From contig JACRIK010000003.1 of NCBI GenBank assembly GCA_016235865.1, forward strand, positions 372,001 through 436,000: a stretch of 64,000 nucleotides of DNA, written 5' to 3'. This document shows, in pieces, positions 42,359-51,739 of the stretch. The notes below the pieces were generated by a model that was given only the letters and a program-made list of their open reading frames with translations, made no database searches and had not been told where the DNA came from. The translations under genes were made by a program, and so were the position numbers. This stretch comes from Planctomycetota bacterium (lineage in GTDB: Bacteria > Planctomycetota > MHYJ01 > JACQXL01). How positions within the stretch are numbered: the stretch's first letter is position 1; the number at the start of each line of letters is the position of its first letter.

Positions 42359-43269
42359 TTCCTATACATTCTTTAATCTCCATTGCATTAAAAGAAGATA
42401 TCGGCTCAGGCGATATCACCACCAACACCCTGATTCCGACCGGGCACAAAAGTACTGCCTATATTATCGCCAAAGAACCGGGCTTTATCTGCGGGCTGTC
42501 TCTGATAGCCGCCATCTATAAACGCCTGGGCAGGAATATCCGGGTCTCGCTCAAAACCAGAGACGGAGCTAAGGTCAAGGCCGGCCAGGTCGTGGCTATA
42601 GTCAAAGGCCCGACCAGGGCCATTCTGAGCGGCGAGAGAACCGTACTTAATTTCCTCCAACGGCTCTCGGGTATTGCCACCCTGACAAATCAATTTGTTA
42701 ACAAAGTAAAAGGTACGGGCGTGAAAATCCTGGACACGCGCAAGACCGTGCCTGGCTGGCGTCTGCTGGATAAATATGCGGTCAAGGCCGGCGGCGGATT
42801 CAATCACCGCCTGGGACTCTACGACGCATTCCTGATTAAAAATAACCATATTAAAGCAATGCGCGATTCCGGCATCCGGTATCCGGTATCCGGTATCGTA
42901 GAAACCCTTAACAGGATATGCCAGACCAAAATATCCAAACATCTTCCTCTTGAAATAGAAGTATCCAACCTCAACCAATTCATCCTGGCCTTGATTCTGC
43001 TCAACTCAGCGCCGTCTCCGAAAACAGTGATTATGCTGGACAATATGACGCCGTCACAGATTAAAGAAGCGGTTACTATCAGGAATAAGGCCGGCGTAGC
43101 GAAGCGAAGTCCCGATGGCTATCGGGGCAGACATATCCTTCTCGAAGCCTCCGGCGGTATCATCCTTAATAACATCGATAAATTCGCCACTACCGGCGTT
43201 GACTATATCTCCATCGGCGCGCTCACTCATTCACCCAAAGCATTGGATATGGCTTTGCGGATAATCTGA
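42355..43269 (+). CDS. nadC: Nicotinate-nucleotide pyrophosphorylase (quinolinate phosphoribosyltransferase)
   Basis: A 304-aa enzyme of NAD synthesis that joins quinolinate and PRPP. Motifs: [88 protein letters not shown] and [17 protein letters not shown]. Two local oddities: a fourfold TATCCGG heptamer run at about 42866-42896, translated in frame (IRYPVSG), and a palindromic insertion (CCCGAT-GGCT-ATCGGG, about 43113-43128) giving [12 protein letters not shown] just before LEASGGI. Both keep the frame and lie at surface-loop-like places, so the enzyme is probably active. Confidence 0.94.
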   Translation: MIPIHSLISIALKEDIGSGDITTNTLIPTGHKSTAYIIAKEPGFICGLSLIAAIYKRLGRNIRVSLKTRDGAKVKAGQVVAIVKGPTRAILSGERTVLNFLQRLSGIATLTNQFVNKVKGTGVKILDTRKTVPGWRLLDKYAVKAGGGFNHRLGLYDAFLIKNNHIKAMRDSGIRYPVSGIVETLNRICQTKISKHLPLEIEVSNLNQFILALILLNSAPSPKTVIMLDNMTPSQIKEAVTIRNKAGVAKRSPDGYRGRHILLEASGGIILNNIDKFATTGVDYISIGALTHSPKALDMALRII

Positions 43270-43324
43270 TTTTTTCCTCTTTCTCTTGCCCCGGCACGAT
43301 TAATTTTATATAAGAAACCGCCAT

Positions 43325-44251
43325 ATGATAAAGATTTCTAAACCAACAACTATGGTCTGGGAAACGTCTATTCCCGAAGGGAACGGACTAAAACTCTTCA
43401 GCCGGGGCAAGGTGCGCGACGTCTATGAGACCGCGGATTATCTGCTGATTGTTACGACCGACCGGCTTTCGGCCTTTGACGTGGTGCTACCTGACCCGAT
43501 TCCCTATAAGGGCGCGGTCTTGACCGCCCTGTCCGAATTCTGGTTCGATATCATAAAGAACATTACCCCGACCCATTTTATCACGGCTGATTTCGGGACC
43601 ATTGCCGCCAAGATACCGGCCGTGGCCGGATATGAAAAAGAATTAACCGGCCGGTCTATGCTGGTAAAAAAGGTTAAGGTCTATCAAGTGGAATGCATTG
43701 TCCGCGGTTATTTGGCTGGCTCGGGCTGGAGCGAGTATGCCAAAACCCAGAGCGTCTGCGGAATAAAACTGCCGGTCGGACTGAAGGAATCAGCCCGTTT
43801 GAGCGAGCCGATATTCACTCCGTCCACCAAGGCCACCAGCGGGCACGACGAGAATATCTCATTTGAAAAGATGACTGAACTCATCGGCAAGAAAGACGCC
43901 GAGGAATTAAAGTCCCGGACGCTGAAAATATACGAGCTCACCCATCAATACGCCCTGGCCAAGGGCATAATTATCTGCGATACCAAGATGGAATGGGGCC
44001 GAGACGCCAGCGGTAAAATAGTTTTAGCGGATGAGTTGCTGACTCCGGATTCGTCCCGTTTCTGGCCCAAAGACAGCTATGCGCCGGGCCAGGGACAGCC
44101 GTCCTTTGACAAACAGTTTGTCCGCGATTATCTCAACTCCATCGGCTGGGACAAGAAACCGCCGGCGCCCAAACTGCCCGAGGAAATAATCAATAAAACC
44201 TCCGAGAAATACCTGGAGGCGTATAAACGACTGACCGGTAAATCCTTATAA
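43325..44251 (+). CDS. purC: Phosphoribosylaminoimidazole-succinocarboxamide synthase (SAICAR synthetase)
   Basis: A 308-aa purine-synthesis enzyme of the long (yeast-like) form. Motifs: FSRGKVRDVYETADYLLIVTTDRLSAFDVVLPDPIPYKG, VECIVRGYLAGSGWSEY, FTPSTKATSGHDENISFE, and IICDTKMEWGRDASGKIVLADELLTPDSSRFWP. It condenses CAIR and aspartate with ATP. purQ begins at the right end of the window, but purine genes are otherwise scattered. Confidence 0.96.
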   Translation: MIKISKPTTMVWETSIPEGNGLKLFSRGKVRDVYETADYLLIVTTDRLSAFDVVLPDPIPYKGAVLTALSEFWFDIIKNITPTHFITADFGTIAAKIPAVAGYEKELTGRSMLVKKVKVYQVECIVRGYLAGSGWSEYAKTQSVCGIKLPVGLKESARLSEPIFTPSTKATSGHDENISFEKMTELIGKKDAEELKSRTLKIYELTHQYALAKGIIICDTKMEWGRDASGKIVLADELLTPDSSRFWPKDSYAPGQGQPSFDKQFVRDYLNSIGWDKKPPAPKLPEEIINKTSEKYLEAYKRLTGKSL

Positions 44252-44256
44252 AAATG

Positions 44257-44275
44257 CCCCCGCGTTTCGCGGGGG
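44257..44275 (+). terminator. Hairpin after purC
   Basis: CCCCCGCG (44257-44264) / CGCGGGGG (44268-44275) with a TTT loop. Only TCT follows, so it is either a weak terminator or a processing hairpin ahead of the tRNA. Confidence 0.5.
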
Positions 44276-44323
44276 TCTAAGTGTCGGTAATGCTGGTGCG
44301 GAACCAGCAAACCGGCACTAAGA

Positions 44324-44408
44324 GCGGGGGTGGTGGAACTGGCAGACACGTACGTTTGAGGGGCGTATGCCGTAAGGCTTGCGGGTTCAAATCCCGCCCT
44401 CCGCACCA
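44324..44408 (+). tRNA. tRNA-Leu(GAG)
   Basis: 85 nt with encoded CCA. The acceptor stem GCGGGGG pairs with CCTCCGC; the D-arm region is TGGTGGAACTGGCAGACAC; the anticodon stem TACGT/GCGTA encloses the loop TTGAGGG, so the anticodon is GAG. A long variable arm (TGCCGTAAGGCT) and the T arm GCGGG-TTCAAAT-CCCGC follow. Type II structure and G-rich acceptor fit Leu. Confidence 0.95.
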
Positions 44409-44424
44409 TTTAACAGGAGTAATT

Positions 44425-46338
44425 ATGACAAAACGCATCATCATATTCGCGCTGCTCTGGAGCATTATCCTGCTCGGCCATAGCGTCGGGAATCTGCCCG
44501 ACTGCTTCGCCCAAACCAAGGACCAGCCCGAAGCAAAACCCGGCCAACCGGCCGCTCCCCAAAAGCCCCAGGCAAAGCTGATGAAGGTGGGCGAGATAAA
44601 AATCGGCATGGCCGGCTACGGCCTGACCGTATTCCAAAGCGACAAGGGCATAGAAAAGTTTGGGATAACCGTAATGGGCGTGCTGAAAAATGGTAACGGC
44701 CCGAAGTATGACATGATTCTGATAAAATGCTCTCATCCGGTGGTGGACAAAGCCGGCGTGATTGCCGGCATGAGCGGTAGCCCGATTTACATCGTGACCG
44801 ACAAGGACAAAGAGCCGGCCGGCCGCTTAATCGGCGCCCTGGGTTACGGTTGGTCGTTCACCAACGAATCCGTGGCCGGCGTCACGCCCATCGAACTGAT
44901 GCTGGCTGACCTCAACAAGCCCATAGAAAAATCCACCGGCTCCATCAAGGATAGCGACACCGAATATCGGCTGGCCTCGTTGCCTTCCAACATCAAGATG
45001 GCTGAAGCGCCCGGAGCCATGAGGCCGTTGATGACTCCTTTATTCGTCTCAGGCATAAGCACCTACCGCCTGAAATATCTGGCTAAGGCGCTGGAAAGAT
45101 ACAATATTATGCCGGTCCAGAGCGGCGGCGCCACCGGCGCTATCAAAGAAACGGTCAGCCAGGAACTCGAGCCGGGCAGCGCGATTGGCGTGCGCTTAGT
45201 CGGCGGAGACGAGGATTGGGTCGGCGTGGGCACGGTCACTTACGTTGACGGCGACAAAATCCTGGCCTTCGGACACCGGATGGAGATGTGGGGCGAGGAA
45301 ATCCAGGCGCCCATGACCAATGCTTATATCTACGGCACCATGTCCAGCATCAACCACTCGTTCAAGTTCGGCTCCGGCATCGATAATATCGGCGTCCTTC
45401 AGCAAGACCGGAGAAGTTCCATCAGCGGCACCCTAAAGAAAACCGCGCCGATGATACCGATGAAAATATCCGTGGAGAACACCAAAACCGGCCGCAAGGA
45501 AACATTTAATTACGAGGTACTGGCCGCTTACACCCAATTCGCCGAGACCATTCCCTGGCTGATGATGAGCGCGGCCGATGCCACGGAACTGACGCCCTTT
45601 GAGCCGGCCATGATTGAGGTCACCACCACGCTCAAAATAAAGGACCAGGAGCCGATGGTTTTCAAGCGTTTGGTTAGTGATTCCGTTTCCGGCGCCGGCT
45701 GCGGCGCTATCAATAATATCTTCAAGCCCATCTGGTATAATCCTTATCTCAAGGTGCCGGTGGAGAACGTGGCATTTGACATGCGCATCACCAACGAAAA
45801 CCGCGCCCTGCAGCTGCTCAACGCCTGGACCGAGGCCAAGGAAGTCCTGCCCGGCGAGACCATCAGGATTTACTGCCAGTTAAAACCCTACCTTAAAGAA
45901 CCGTTTATCAAAACCATTGATTTCACCGTGCCCAGCGACCTGAAACCGCCCCAAACCCTGGCCGTTACCATAATGAGCAGCAATAATCTGATGCCGCCCC
46001 TGCCCAGCCCGACCAATGTGCCGGAACTGATAAGTTATTTGAAATCATTCTATGACGGCGGCAATCTGGTGGCCCTGATGTCCCTGCCCGGGATTGACCT
46101 GAAATTCAAGGGGAATAATTATAAGAACCTGCCCGGGTCGTTCCTAAGCGGACTTATCAACCAGTGGCCCGGCACGGTTTACGGCGCCTCCGGCTATGAT
46201 ACCTACCGGCGTTCGCCAACCTTCGAGAAGCCGCTGGAATTGGGGCAGGATTATGTTATGGCGATTGAACCGATGCAAAATATTGTTTACGGCAGCCGGA
46301 GCGTGGCCGTTAACCTCGTGAAATACAAGAGCAAATAG
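44425..46338 (+). CDS. SpoIVB-type (peptidase family S55) exported protein
   Basis: A 637-aa protein with a signal peptide (KRIIIFALLWSIILLGHSVG). The S55 core lies at about residues 55-400: VGEIKIGMAGYGLTVFQS, IAGMSGSPIYI with the presumed nucleophile Ser, GALGYGWSFTNESVAGVTPIELML, and DKILAFGHRMEMWGEE, the GH-containing motif. The C-terminal part is an Ig-like region. SpoIVB cleaves a membrane-bound pro-sigma pathway regulator in Bacillus, but stand-alone S55 proteins occur in non-sporulating bacteria with unknown substrates. The start is set by an AGGAGT ribosome site; a reading open from 44281 crosses the tRNA and is rejected. The next gene begins ten nt after the stop, so the two secreted proteins are made together. 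Confidence 0.88.
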   Translation: MTKRIIIFALLWSIILLGHSVGNLPDCFAQTKDQPEAKPGQPAAPQKPQAKLMKVGEIKIGMAGYGLTVFQSDKGIEKFGITVMGVLKNGNGPKYDMILIKCSHPVVDKAGVIAGMSGSPIYIVTDKDKEPAGRLIGALGYGWSFTNESVAGVTPIELMLADLNKPIEKSTGSIKDSDTEYRLASLPSNIKMAEAPGAMRPLMTPLFVSGISTYRLKYLAKALERYNIMPVQSGGATGAIKETVSQELEPGSAIGVRLVGGDEDWVGVGTVTYVDGDKILAFGHRMEMWGEEIQAPMTNAYIYGTMSSINHSFKFGSGIDNIGVLQQDRRSSISGTLKKTAPMIPMKISVENTKTGRKETFNYEVLAAYTQFAETIPWLMMSAADATELTPFEPAMIEVTTTLKIKDQEPMVFKRLVSDSVSGAGCGAINNIFKPIWYNPYLKVPVENVAFDMRITNENRALQLLNAWTEAKEVLPGETIRIYCQLKPYLKEPFIKTIDFTVPSDLKPPQTLAVTIMSSNNLMPPLPSPTNVPELISYLKSFYDGGNLVALMSLPGIDLKFKGNNYKNLPGSFLSGLINQWPGTVYGASGYDTYRRSPTFEKPLELGQDYVMAIEPMQNIVYGSRSVAVNLVKYKSK

Positions 46339-46347
46339 GAGATTTAT

Positions 46348-48837
46348 ATGAAAAACCTTATTTTACCCGTCGCCTTCATCCTTTTACTGGGCACCAGCCT
46401 GTATGCCGTCCAGTCCTCATCCTGGGAGATAAACAATCCCACCGGATGGCGCAAGGGCGAGATGCAGGGCGCGATTCTGTCCGCGGACGGCTCGCTCACT
46501 ATGGGCGCCACCTACACCAAAATCGCACTGCCCAGCCAGCCCATTACGGACGAGGATTCCGGGCTCTGGTGCAGCGCCACCGTAAACGACCGCGTCTATT
46601 TCGGCTCGGCCAAAGGCATAATCTATTCCCTCGATCAGAAGGAAAATAAGCTGAACGAGGTATTTAATACCGGCGAAATGCTGGTCACTACCATGGTGGC
46701 CGATAAGGACAGTCTCTATGCCGGCACCATTCCTAACGGCAAGGTATTCAAGATAGACAAATCAGGCAAGGGAACATTATTCTGCACCATTTCTGCCGGT
46801 CCAGCCAAAGGCGATCCCACCAAGGCGGGACAAACATACGTCTGGCAACTCTGCCTTGATAACGATAATAATCTCTATGCGGCCACCGGCCCCGAAGGCA
46901 AGATATACAAGATTGACAGCACTGGAAAGGCCGAGGTCTTCTACGACACCAAGAAAAAGAACGTCCTGTCCCTGATATTCAATGGGAAGGATTGTTTCTA
47001 TGCCAGCACAGCCGACCCGGGCATTGTCTATCGCATCTCGCTCAAGGGCCGGCCGGAAATCGTAGCTGATTTGGGCGACTTGGAAATCAAGTCGCTGGTT
47101 TATTCACCGGAGAAAAATGAACTTTTTATCGGCGCCAACAAGGGCATCCGGGTGGCGCCCCAGGAATTCCTAGGTCTGATACAGCAGTCAGCCAAAAAGG
47201 CCGCGGTTACCCCGCCGGTCCCGGGCCAGGCACCCAAGGACGCGGTTCCGGGCGAAACCAAACCAACTCTACCCACAGAAACGCCCAAACACGAAGCCCC
47301 TCACGAGACCCCTCCGCCGGCTGACCGGGACCACGGCGACCATCATCCGCCTGCGCCGCCCGCCCCGGACCACAAGTCCGCAGACAGTCCCGCTAATAGG
47401 GACAAGTCCATCGCGCCGGAACGGAAATCACAGGACATAATTGATTCCGAAGACATTATTGTAGAAGAAACTCCTATGCCTGCCGCAGGCGTGGTCGAAC
47501 ATGAACCGACCCAGGCGCCGACCCCGTCTCCCACACCGGCTCCGGTCACCATGGCTCCGGCTGTCCAGTCCGAAACTATTTCAGTCCCACTGCCTCCGGA
47601 AACGCCCCGGCCGCCGGTCCATTGCGTCATCTATAAAATGTCCAACAGCTTTATCAAAGAGGTCACCGCGCTCAACGACTGCTATATCACCGAGCTGAAA
47701 CTCAACGCGGACGGCGTCCTGGTTGCCGGCACGGACAACAGCGGCCGGATTTATTACGTCTTCCAGAGCGGCAAGTTCTTCATTCCCTATGACCTGGATG
47801 CCGGACAGGTCCTGACTCTGGTCATGAATAAAGACAACCAGCTCTACGCGGCCGGTTCAGGCAAGAAGGCCGCGGCCTATCTGGCCCGGACCGATTTGGC
47901 CGTCAAGGCCGAATTCACCGCCGATGTCTGGGACGCCCGGTTCCCGTCCCGCTGGGGCAACTTCTCATTCAAAGGCCAAGGCGCGCTCATGCTTCAGGTC
48001 CAGAGCGGCAATACCGCCAAGCCGGACGAGACCTGGTCTGATTGGTCTGACCCGGTTATGGTATCCGCCCAAGGCGGATCCGCCTCTGGCGGAAAGGCCG
48101 ATGAATCGGTCAAGCCCAATGCCCCGACGGCCCGCTATTTCAGGGTCAAACTGGCCTGGGACAGCCGGGACACGGTCATCAAGGAAATCACCCAGAATTA
48201 CCTGGTCCACAACCAGCAGCCCAGAATCATGGGATTTAATATCGCGCCGGTTCCGCCCCTGCCGCCTACCGGCGTCATTCAGAAAATGCCGTTCCGGAAG
48301 ATGAACTACCAGGTCCAGGACCCGGATGGCGACGCCCTTTCCTATCGCATCTATTACCGGGCCGAAAACCAGAAGGCCTGGATACTGCTCAACCAGGAAT
48401 TCCCGGGCGGCCTGATATTCCAGCCGGAATTCAACTGGCTGACCGACTCGCTCCAGGACGGCCGGTATTTCATCAAGCTCGAGGCCACGGACGAAAAGGT
48501 CAATCCCAACGGCACCGAACTCAGGGACGAGAAGATATCAGACCCAGTCATCGTGGACAACACCCGGCCGGAGATAAAAGGCCTGGCAATGGACAAGAAT
48601 CTGGAATGTTCCGGCCAGGTCGTGGACACCCTGTCCCAGATTCGGCGGATAGAATATTCCTTAGACGGCGGGAAATGGGAAGCGGCCTTCCCGGCCGACG
48701 GCATCATGGACTCCAACTCCGAGGACTTTAAGTTTACTTTAGCTGTAACTGCCGCTGGATTCCATAACATTGCCGTCCGGGCCTTTGACGAATTCGGCAA
48801 TATGGGATTGGGGCAGATGGAATTCGAAAGGAGATAA
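46348..48837 (+). CDS. Secreted beta-propeller-like protein with Pro-rich linker and Ig-like C-terminus
   Basis: An 829-aa protein with a clear signal peptide (ILPVAFILLLGTSLYAVQ). Repeats of the form DNDNNLYAATGPEGKIYKID and ADKDSLYAGTIPNGKVFKID at about residues 60-280 suggest a seven-bladed propeller interrupted by a linker (about 290-425) very rich in Pro, Thr, Glu and His, with the propeller resuming at 425-530. A discoidin/galactose-binding-like region follows (about 530-630), then an Ig/cadherin-like part with [16 protein letters not shown] and a closing Ig-like domain (DNTRPEIKGL, LDGGKWEAAF). A tandem hairpin repeat (48064-48093) is translated in frame. It overlaps in time and place with the S55 peptidase gene and may be its partner or substrate. 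Confidence 0.8.
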   Translation: MKNLILPVAFILLLGTSLYAVQSSSWEINNPTGWRKGEMQGAILSADGSLTMGATYTKIALPSQPITDEDSGLWCSATVNDRVYFGSAKGIIYSLDQKENKLNEVFNTGEMLVTTMVADKDSLYAGTIPNGKVFKIDKSGKGTLFCTISAGPAKGDPTKAGQTYVWQLCLDNDNNLYAATGPEGKIYKIDSTGKAEVFYDTKKKNVLSLIFNGKDCFYASTADPGIVYRISLKGRPEIVADLGDLEIKSLVYSPEKNELFIGANKGIRVAPQEFLGLIQQSAKKAAVTPPVPGQAPKDAVPGETKPTLPTETPKHEAPHETPPPADRDHGDHHPPAPPAPDHKSADSPANRDKSIAPERKSQDIIDSEDIIVEETPMPAAGVVEHEPTQAPTPSPTPAPVTMAPAVQSETISVPLPPETPRPPVHCVIYKMSNSFIKEVTALNDCYITELKLNADGVLVAGTDNSGRIYYVFQSGKFFIPYDLDAGQVLTLVMNKDNQLYAAGSGKKAAAYLARTDLAVKAEFTADVWDARFPSRWGNFSFKGQGALMLQVQSGNTAKPDETWSDWSDPVMVSAQGGSASGGKADESVKPNAPTARYFRVKLAWDSRDTVIKEITQNYLVHNQQPRIMGFNIAPVPPLPPTGVIQKMPFRKMNYQVQDPDGDALSYRIYYRAENQKAWILLNQEFPGGLIFQPEFNWLTDSLQDGRYFIKLEATDEKVNPNGTELRDEKISDPVIVDNTRPEIKGLAMDKNLECSGQVVDTLSQIRRIEYSLDGGKWEAAFPADGIMDSNSEDFKFTLAVTAAGFHNIAVRAFDEFGNMGLGQMEFERR

Positions 48838-48838
48838 T

Positions 48839-48869
48839 AACCACAGATTACACAGATGACACAGATGGC
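48839..48869. repeat. Short tandem repeat of an ACAGATNAC unit
   Basis: CACAGATTA CACAGATGA CACAGATGG, three 9-nt steps, directly after the propeller gene. The same building principle as the dyad repeats but only one arm. Confidence 0.7.
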
Positions 48870-48873
48870 GAAA

Positions 48874-48907
48874 ATCCCCCTTAATAAAGGGGGATTAAGG
48901 GGGTTGT
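48874..48907. repeat. Hairpin repeat, AACAACCCCC class, copy 2 (short)
   Basis: ATCCCCCTTAATAAAGGGGGAT then AAGGGGGTTG. Followed by the phrase GTCTTAGTGGCT that also follows copy 3. Confidence 0.75.
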
Positions 48908-48939
48908 ATTAGTGTCTTAGTGGCTAATCTTTATATATT

Positions 48940-49530
48940 ATGAAAACAACTTATTACATCGGTCGCTTCATCTTCCGCTGGCGCTGGATACTCTACATCG
49001 CCACCTTCGTGCCCATGGTCTTTATCAAGTGGCACGAAACCCGGCACTGGCTCATCTGGCCCATCGGCGGGTTCCTGGTATTCCTGGGCTCCTGGACCCG
49101 GGTCTACGCGGCCCGCTACATCGGCTGGAAAGCCAAGCCCGAAGACCCGATGAAACGAATCCTGACCACGGACGGCCCGTACCGGATTACCCGCAACCCG
49201 CTCTACTGGGGCAATATCATCGGATTCGGCGGCTCGGCCGTGATGTTCGGACTGCTCTGGTATATCCCGATAGCCGTGGGCGTGATTTTCCTGCTCCACC
49301 ATCTGCTCATCACCTGGTATGAAGAGAACCGGATGCGCGAGAAATACGGCGCCGAATACGAGGAATACTGCAAAAAGGTGCCGCGCTGGGGCCCGAAACT
49401 CTCCGGGGCAACGCCGCATGAAATCAGGCCGGAATTCCCCTGGGGCCGGGTATTGCTGGCCGAATTAGGCACCCTGGCCGGATTCTTCGGCACCATTATC
49501 CTGGCGCTGGTAAAAGAATTCTATCTCTAA
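48940..49530 (+). CDS. Isoprenylcysteine carboxyl methyltransferase-like (ICMT/PEMT) membrane protein
   Basis: A 196-aa integral membrane protein with about five helices. The C-terminal half holds the family's SAM-binding text: GPYRITRNPLYWGNIIGFGG, then YEENRMREKYGAEYEEYCKKVPRW. Bacterial relatives methylate phospholipids or unknown small lipids; true prenyl-cysteine substrates are not expected. Length is normal. The gene is preceded by two repeats and has no clear ribosome site; neighbours give no pathway clue. Confidence 0.88.
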   Translation: MKTTYYIGRFIFRWRWILYIATFVPMVFIKWHETRHWLIWPIGGFLVFLGSWTRVYAARYIGWKAKPEDPMKRILTTDGPYRITRNPLYWGNIIGFGGSAVMFGLLWYIPIAVGVIFLLHHLLITWYEENRMREKYGAEYEEYCKKVPRWGPKLSGATPHEIRPEFPWGRVLLAELGTLAGFFGTIILALVKEFYL

Positions 49531-49546
49531 TTTGCCACAGAGAATA

Positions 49547-49622
49547 CAACCCCCAAACCCCCTTTGCTAAGGGGGAGTGGTTAATAAATTCCCCCTTAAT
49601 AAAGGGGGACTGAGGGGGTTGT
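49547..49622. repeat. Hairpin repeat, AACAACCCCC class, double copy 3
   Basis: ACAACCCCCAAACCCCCTTTG / TAAGGGGGA, then TTCCCCCTTAATAAAGGGGGA and GAGGGGGTTGT. Two hairpins in a row. Confidence 0.8.
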
Positions 49623-49649
49623 CTTAGTGGCTCATATTTATTTGTTTGT

Positions 49650-50051
49650 ATGGAATGGACCTCCCACCCTTTTAAGGCCGAACCCAAAAAATCCGTGTTC
49701 CTGGTCATTATCATCCTGCTCATCTGTCTCATGGTCTTTATCACCACCAGCAATATCGGATTCACCCTGATTGCTCTGGCCTTGCTGGTCTTATCCATGC
49801 GGCAGTTCTTCCTGCCCACGGTTTACGTATTGAATGCGGAGGGTGTCGAGGTGCGATTCTCAGGCGCGACCAAAAAGAAGCGCTGGGACTACTTTCAGAG
49901 TTACTATGAAGACCGCAACGGCATCTTATTGAGCCCGTTCAAGGACAAGTCCCGCCTGGAGGCCTTTCGAGGGATATACCTGATTGCGAACAACAACAAA
50001 CCGCAGATAGTGGAGTTCGTCAAGCAACACATCCCTGACAAAGCGAATTAA
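49650..50051 (+). CDS. Small membrane protein with PH-like domain
   Basis: A 133-aa protein. Two hydrophobic helices at residues 15-33 and 36-52 are followed by a soluble part (YVLNAEGVEVRFSGATKKKRWDYFQSYYEDRNGILLSPFKDKSRLEAFRGIYL) of the kind seen in bacterial PH-like (bPH/YcxB-type) proteins. No catalytic residues. The two-helix hairpin would anchor it with the soluble part in the cytoplasm. Function unknown. Confidence 0.7.
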   Translation: MEWTSHPFKAEPKKSVFLVIIILLICLMVFITTSNIGFTLIALALLVLSMRQFFLPTVYVLNAEGVEVRFSGATKKKRWDYFQSYYEDRNGILLSPFKDKSRLEAFRGIYLIANNNKPQIVEFVKQHIPDKAN

Positions 50052-50405
50052 ATCCCCCTGTTTTTAGCCACCAAATGCCTATTTTCAGTGTTTCCGCCTC
50101 TCATATCTCCTTATAAATCAAATCTTTATATCGGCAGGGGGGACCCACCCCCCCCTGGCACCTGTACATTCCCATCCTGTTCCTTAGGGGCGATATCTGA
50201 TTGATAAATAAGCGGCATCGTATTAATAAACAAACCGTATCCAAAATGCAGACAGGCGGCATTTCCTGCAAAAACATAGTTTAGCATGCTCTATAAGGAG
50301 TGTCGGATGTTGCCAATCCAGACCGTATCGGTTTATAAATGAATATGTTGTGCCAAAAAACACTGAAATTCCAAGGGTGCCCTTGAGACTATGCCTCCGG
50401 TGCAT
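50052..50405. other. Gene-free 354-nt stretch between convergent genes
   Basis: No supported gene. It holds the hairpin AGGGGGG-ACCCA-CCCCCCT near 50136-50157 and otherwise A+T-rich sequence. It may serve as the common terminator region for the genes converging here. Confidence 0.5.
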
Positions 50406-51731
50406 TTACTTGCCCAGGAATCCGCCCATTTTGCCCATCATCTTGCCCATCTTGGGCATGTTCTTCATCATCTTCTGCATGTCGTTGAATTGCTTGATGA
50501 GCTGGCTGACGTCGCCCGGCACGGTGCCGCTGCCCTTGGAGATGCGGTTCCGGCGCTTGATGTCGATGACCTCGGGATTCTCCCGCTCATACGGCGTCAT
50601 GGATTGGATTATCGCCTCTATCTTCTTGATATGCTTGTCGTCTATGTCCAGATTCTTGATTGCCCCGCCCACGCCGGGCAGCATGGCCAATATGTCCTTT
50701 AACGAGCCCATCTTTTTTATCTGCTGGAGCTGTTCCAGGAAATCCTGCAAATCGAGTTTGTTCTTGCGCAGTTTCTCTTCCAGTTTCTTGGCCTTGGCCT
50801 CGTCCATATTTTCCTGGGCCTTTTCCACCAAGGAAACGATGTCGCCCATACCGAGAATCCGCGAGGCCATGCGCTCGGGATAGAACTCCTCGAAGTTGTC
50901 TATCTTTTCGCCGATGCCGACGAACCGGATGGACTTGCCGGTGACGGCCCTGATGGATATGGCCGCGCCACCCCGGGCGTCGCCGTCCAGCTTGGTCAGT
51001 ATCACGCCGGCCAGCGGCAGCCATTCATTAAACGACTTGGCGCTGTTGACCGCGTCCTGGCCGGTCATGGCATCGGCTACCAGAAAGACATACTGGGGCT
51101 TGAGCCGGGTCGAGATGGCCTTGAGTTCGTCCATGAGTTCCTGATTGATATGTAACCGGCCGGCGGTATCGAGAATAATGCAATCCAGGTTATTCTCGCG
51201 GGCGAATTTGAGCGAGTTCTCGCAGATTTTAGGCGGCGTGGTATTCTTTTCGCTGTAGACCGGGATATTGAGCTGCTTGCCCAGGGTCTTGAGCTGGTCC
51301 ACGGCGGCCGGGCGCTGGACATCAGCCGCCACCAGCAATGGCTGATGCGATTTCTTGGTCAGATACTTAGCCAGCTTGGCGCAGGTGGTGGTCTTGCCGC
51401 AACCCTGCAGGCCGACCATCATAAAGATGGTGGGCGGTTCCGAGGCGAATTTGATGCCCTCTTCCGTGGCGCCCATCAGGTTAATCAATTCATCGTGAAC
51501 AATCTTGATAATCTGCTGGGCCGGGGTGATGCTGTCAATCACGTCCTTGCCCACGGCGCGTTTGGTGACCGTCTCAATAAATTCCTTGACGATTTTATAG
51601 TTGACATCGGCTTCCAGGAGCGCCATCCGGACCTCGCGCAGGCCGTCCTGGATATTCTTCTCGCTTAAGCGCGCCTGGCCGGAGAGCTTCTTAAACGCGG
51701 CTTGTAGTTTTTCGGTAATGGATTCGAACAT
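50406..51731 (-). CDS. ffh: Signal recognition particle protein Ffh (SRP54)
   Basis: A 441-aa GTPase. The N domain (LSEKNIQDGLREVRMALLEADVN) is followed by the G domain with MVGLQGCGKTTTCAKLAKYL (G1), DCIILDTAGRL (G3) and LTKLDGDARGGAAISI (G4-G5 region). The Met-rich M domain ends with MQKMMKNMPKMGKMMGKM and holds the RRNRISKGSGT RNA-binding motif. It binds signal sequences and the 4.5S RNA and docks with FtsY. No rpsP or trmD follows, unlike many genomes. There is no ribosome site, and a dyad repeat lies immediately upstream. Confidence 0.97.
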   Translation of the reverse strand: MFESITEKLQAAFKKLSGQARLSEKNIQDGLREVRMALLEADVNYKIVKEFIETVTKRAVGKDVIDSITPAQQIIKIVHDELINLMGATEEGIKFASEPPTIFMMVGLQGCGKTTTCAKLAKYLTKKSHQPLLVAADVQRPAAVDQLKTLGKQLNIPVYSEKNTTPPKICENSLKFARENNLDCIILDTAGRLHINQELMDELKAISTRLKPQYVFLVADAMTGQDAVNSAKSFNEWLPLAGVILTKLDGDARGGAAISIRAVTGKSIRFVGIGEKIDNFEEFYPERMASRILGMGDIVSLVEKAQENMDEAKAKKLEEKLRKNKLDLQDFLEQLQQIKKMGSLKDILAMLPGVGGAIKNLDIDDKHIKKIEAIIQSMTPYERENPEVIDIKRRNRISKGSGTVPGDVSQLIKQFNDMQKMMKNMPKMGKMMGKMGGFLGK

Positions 51732-51739
51732 CTTGCTAT

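Noticed and set aside
44281-44424. Longer start for the S55 peptidase gene
   Set aside because: This extension would translate the tRNA-Leu gene; the ATG at 44425 has a ribosome site and begins a signal peptide.
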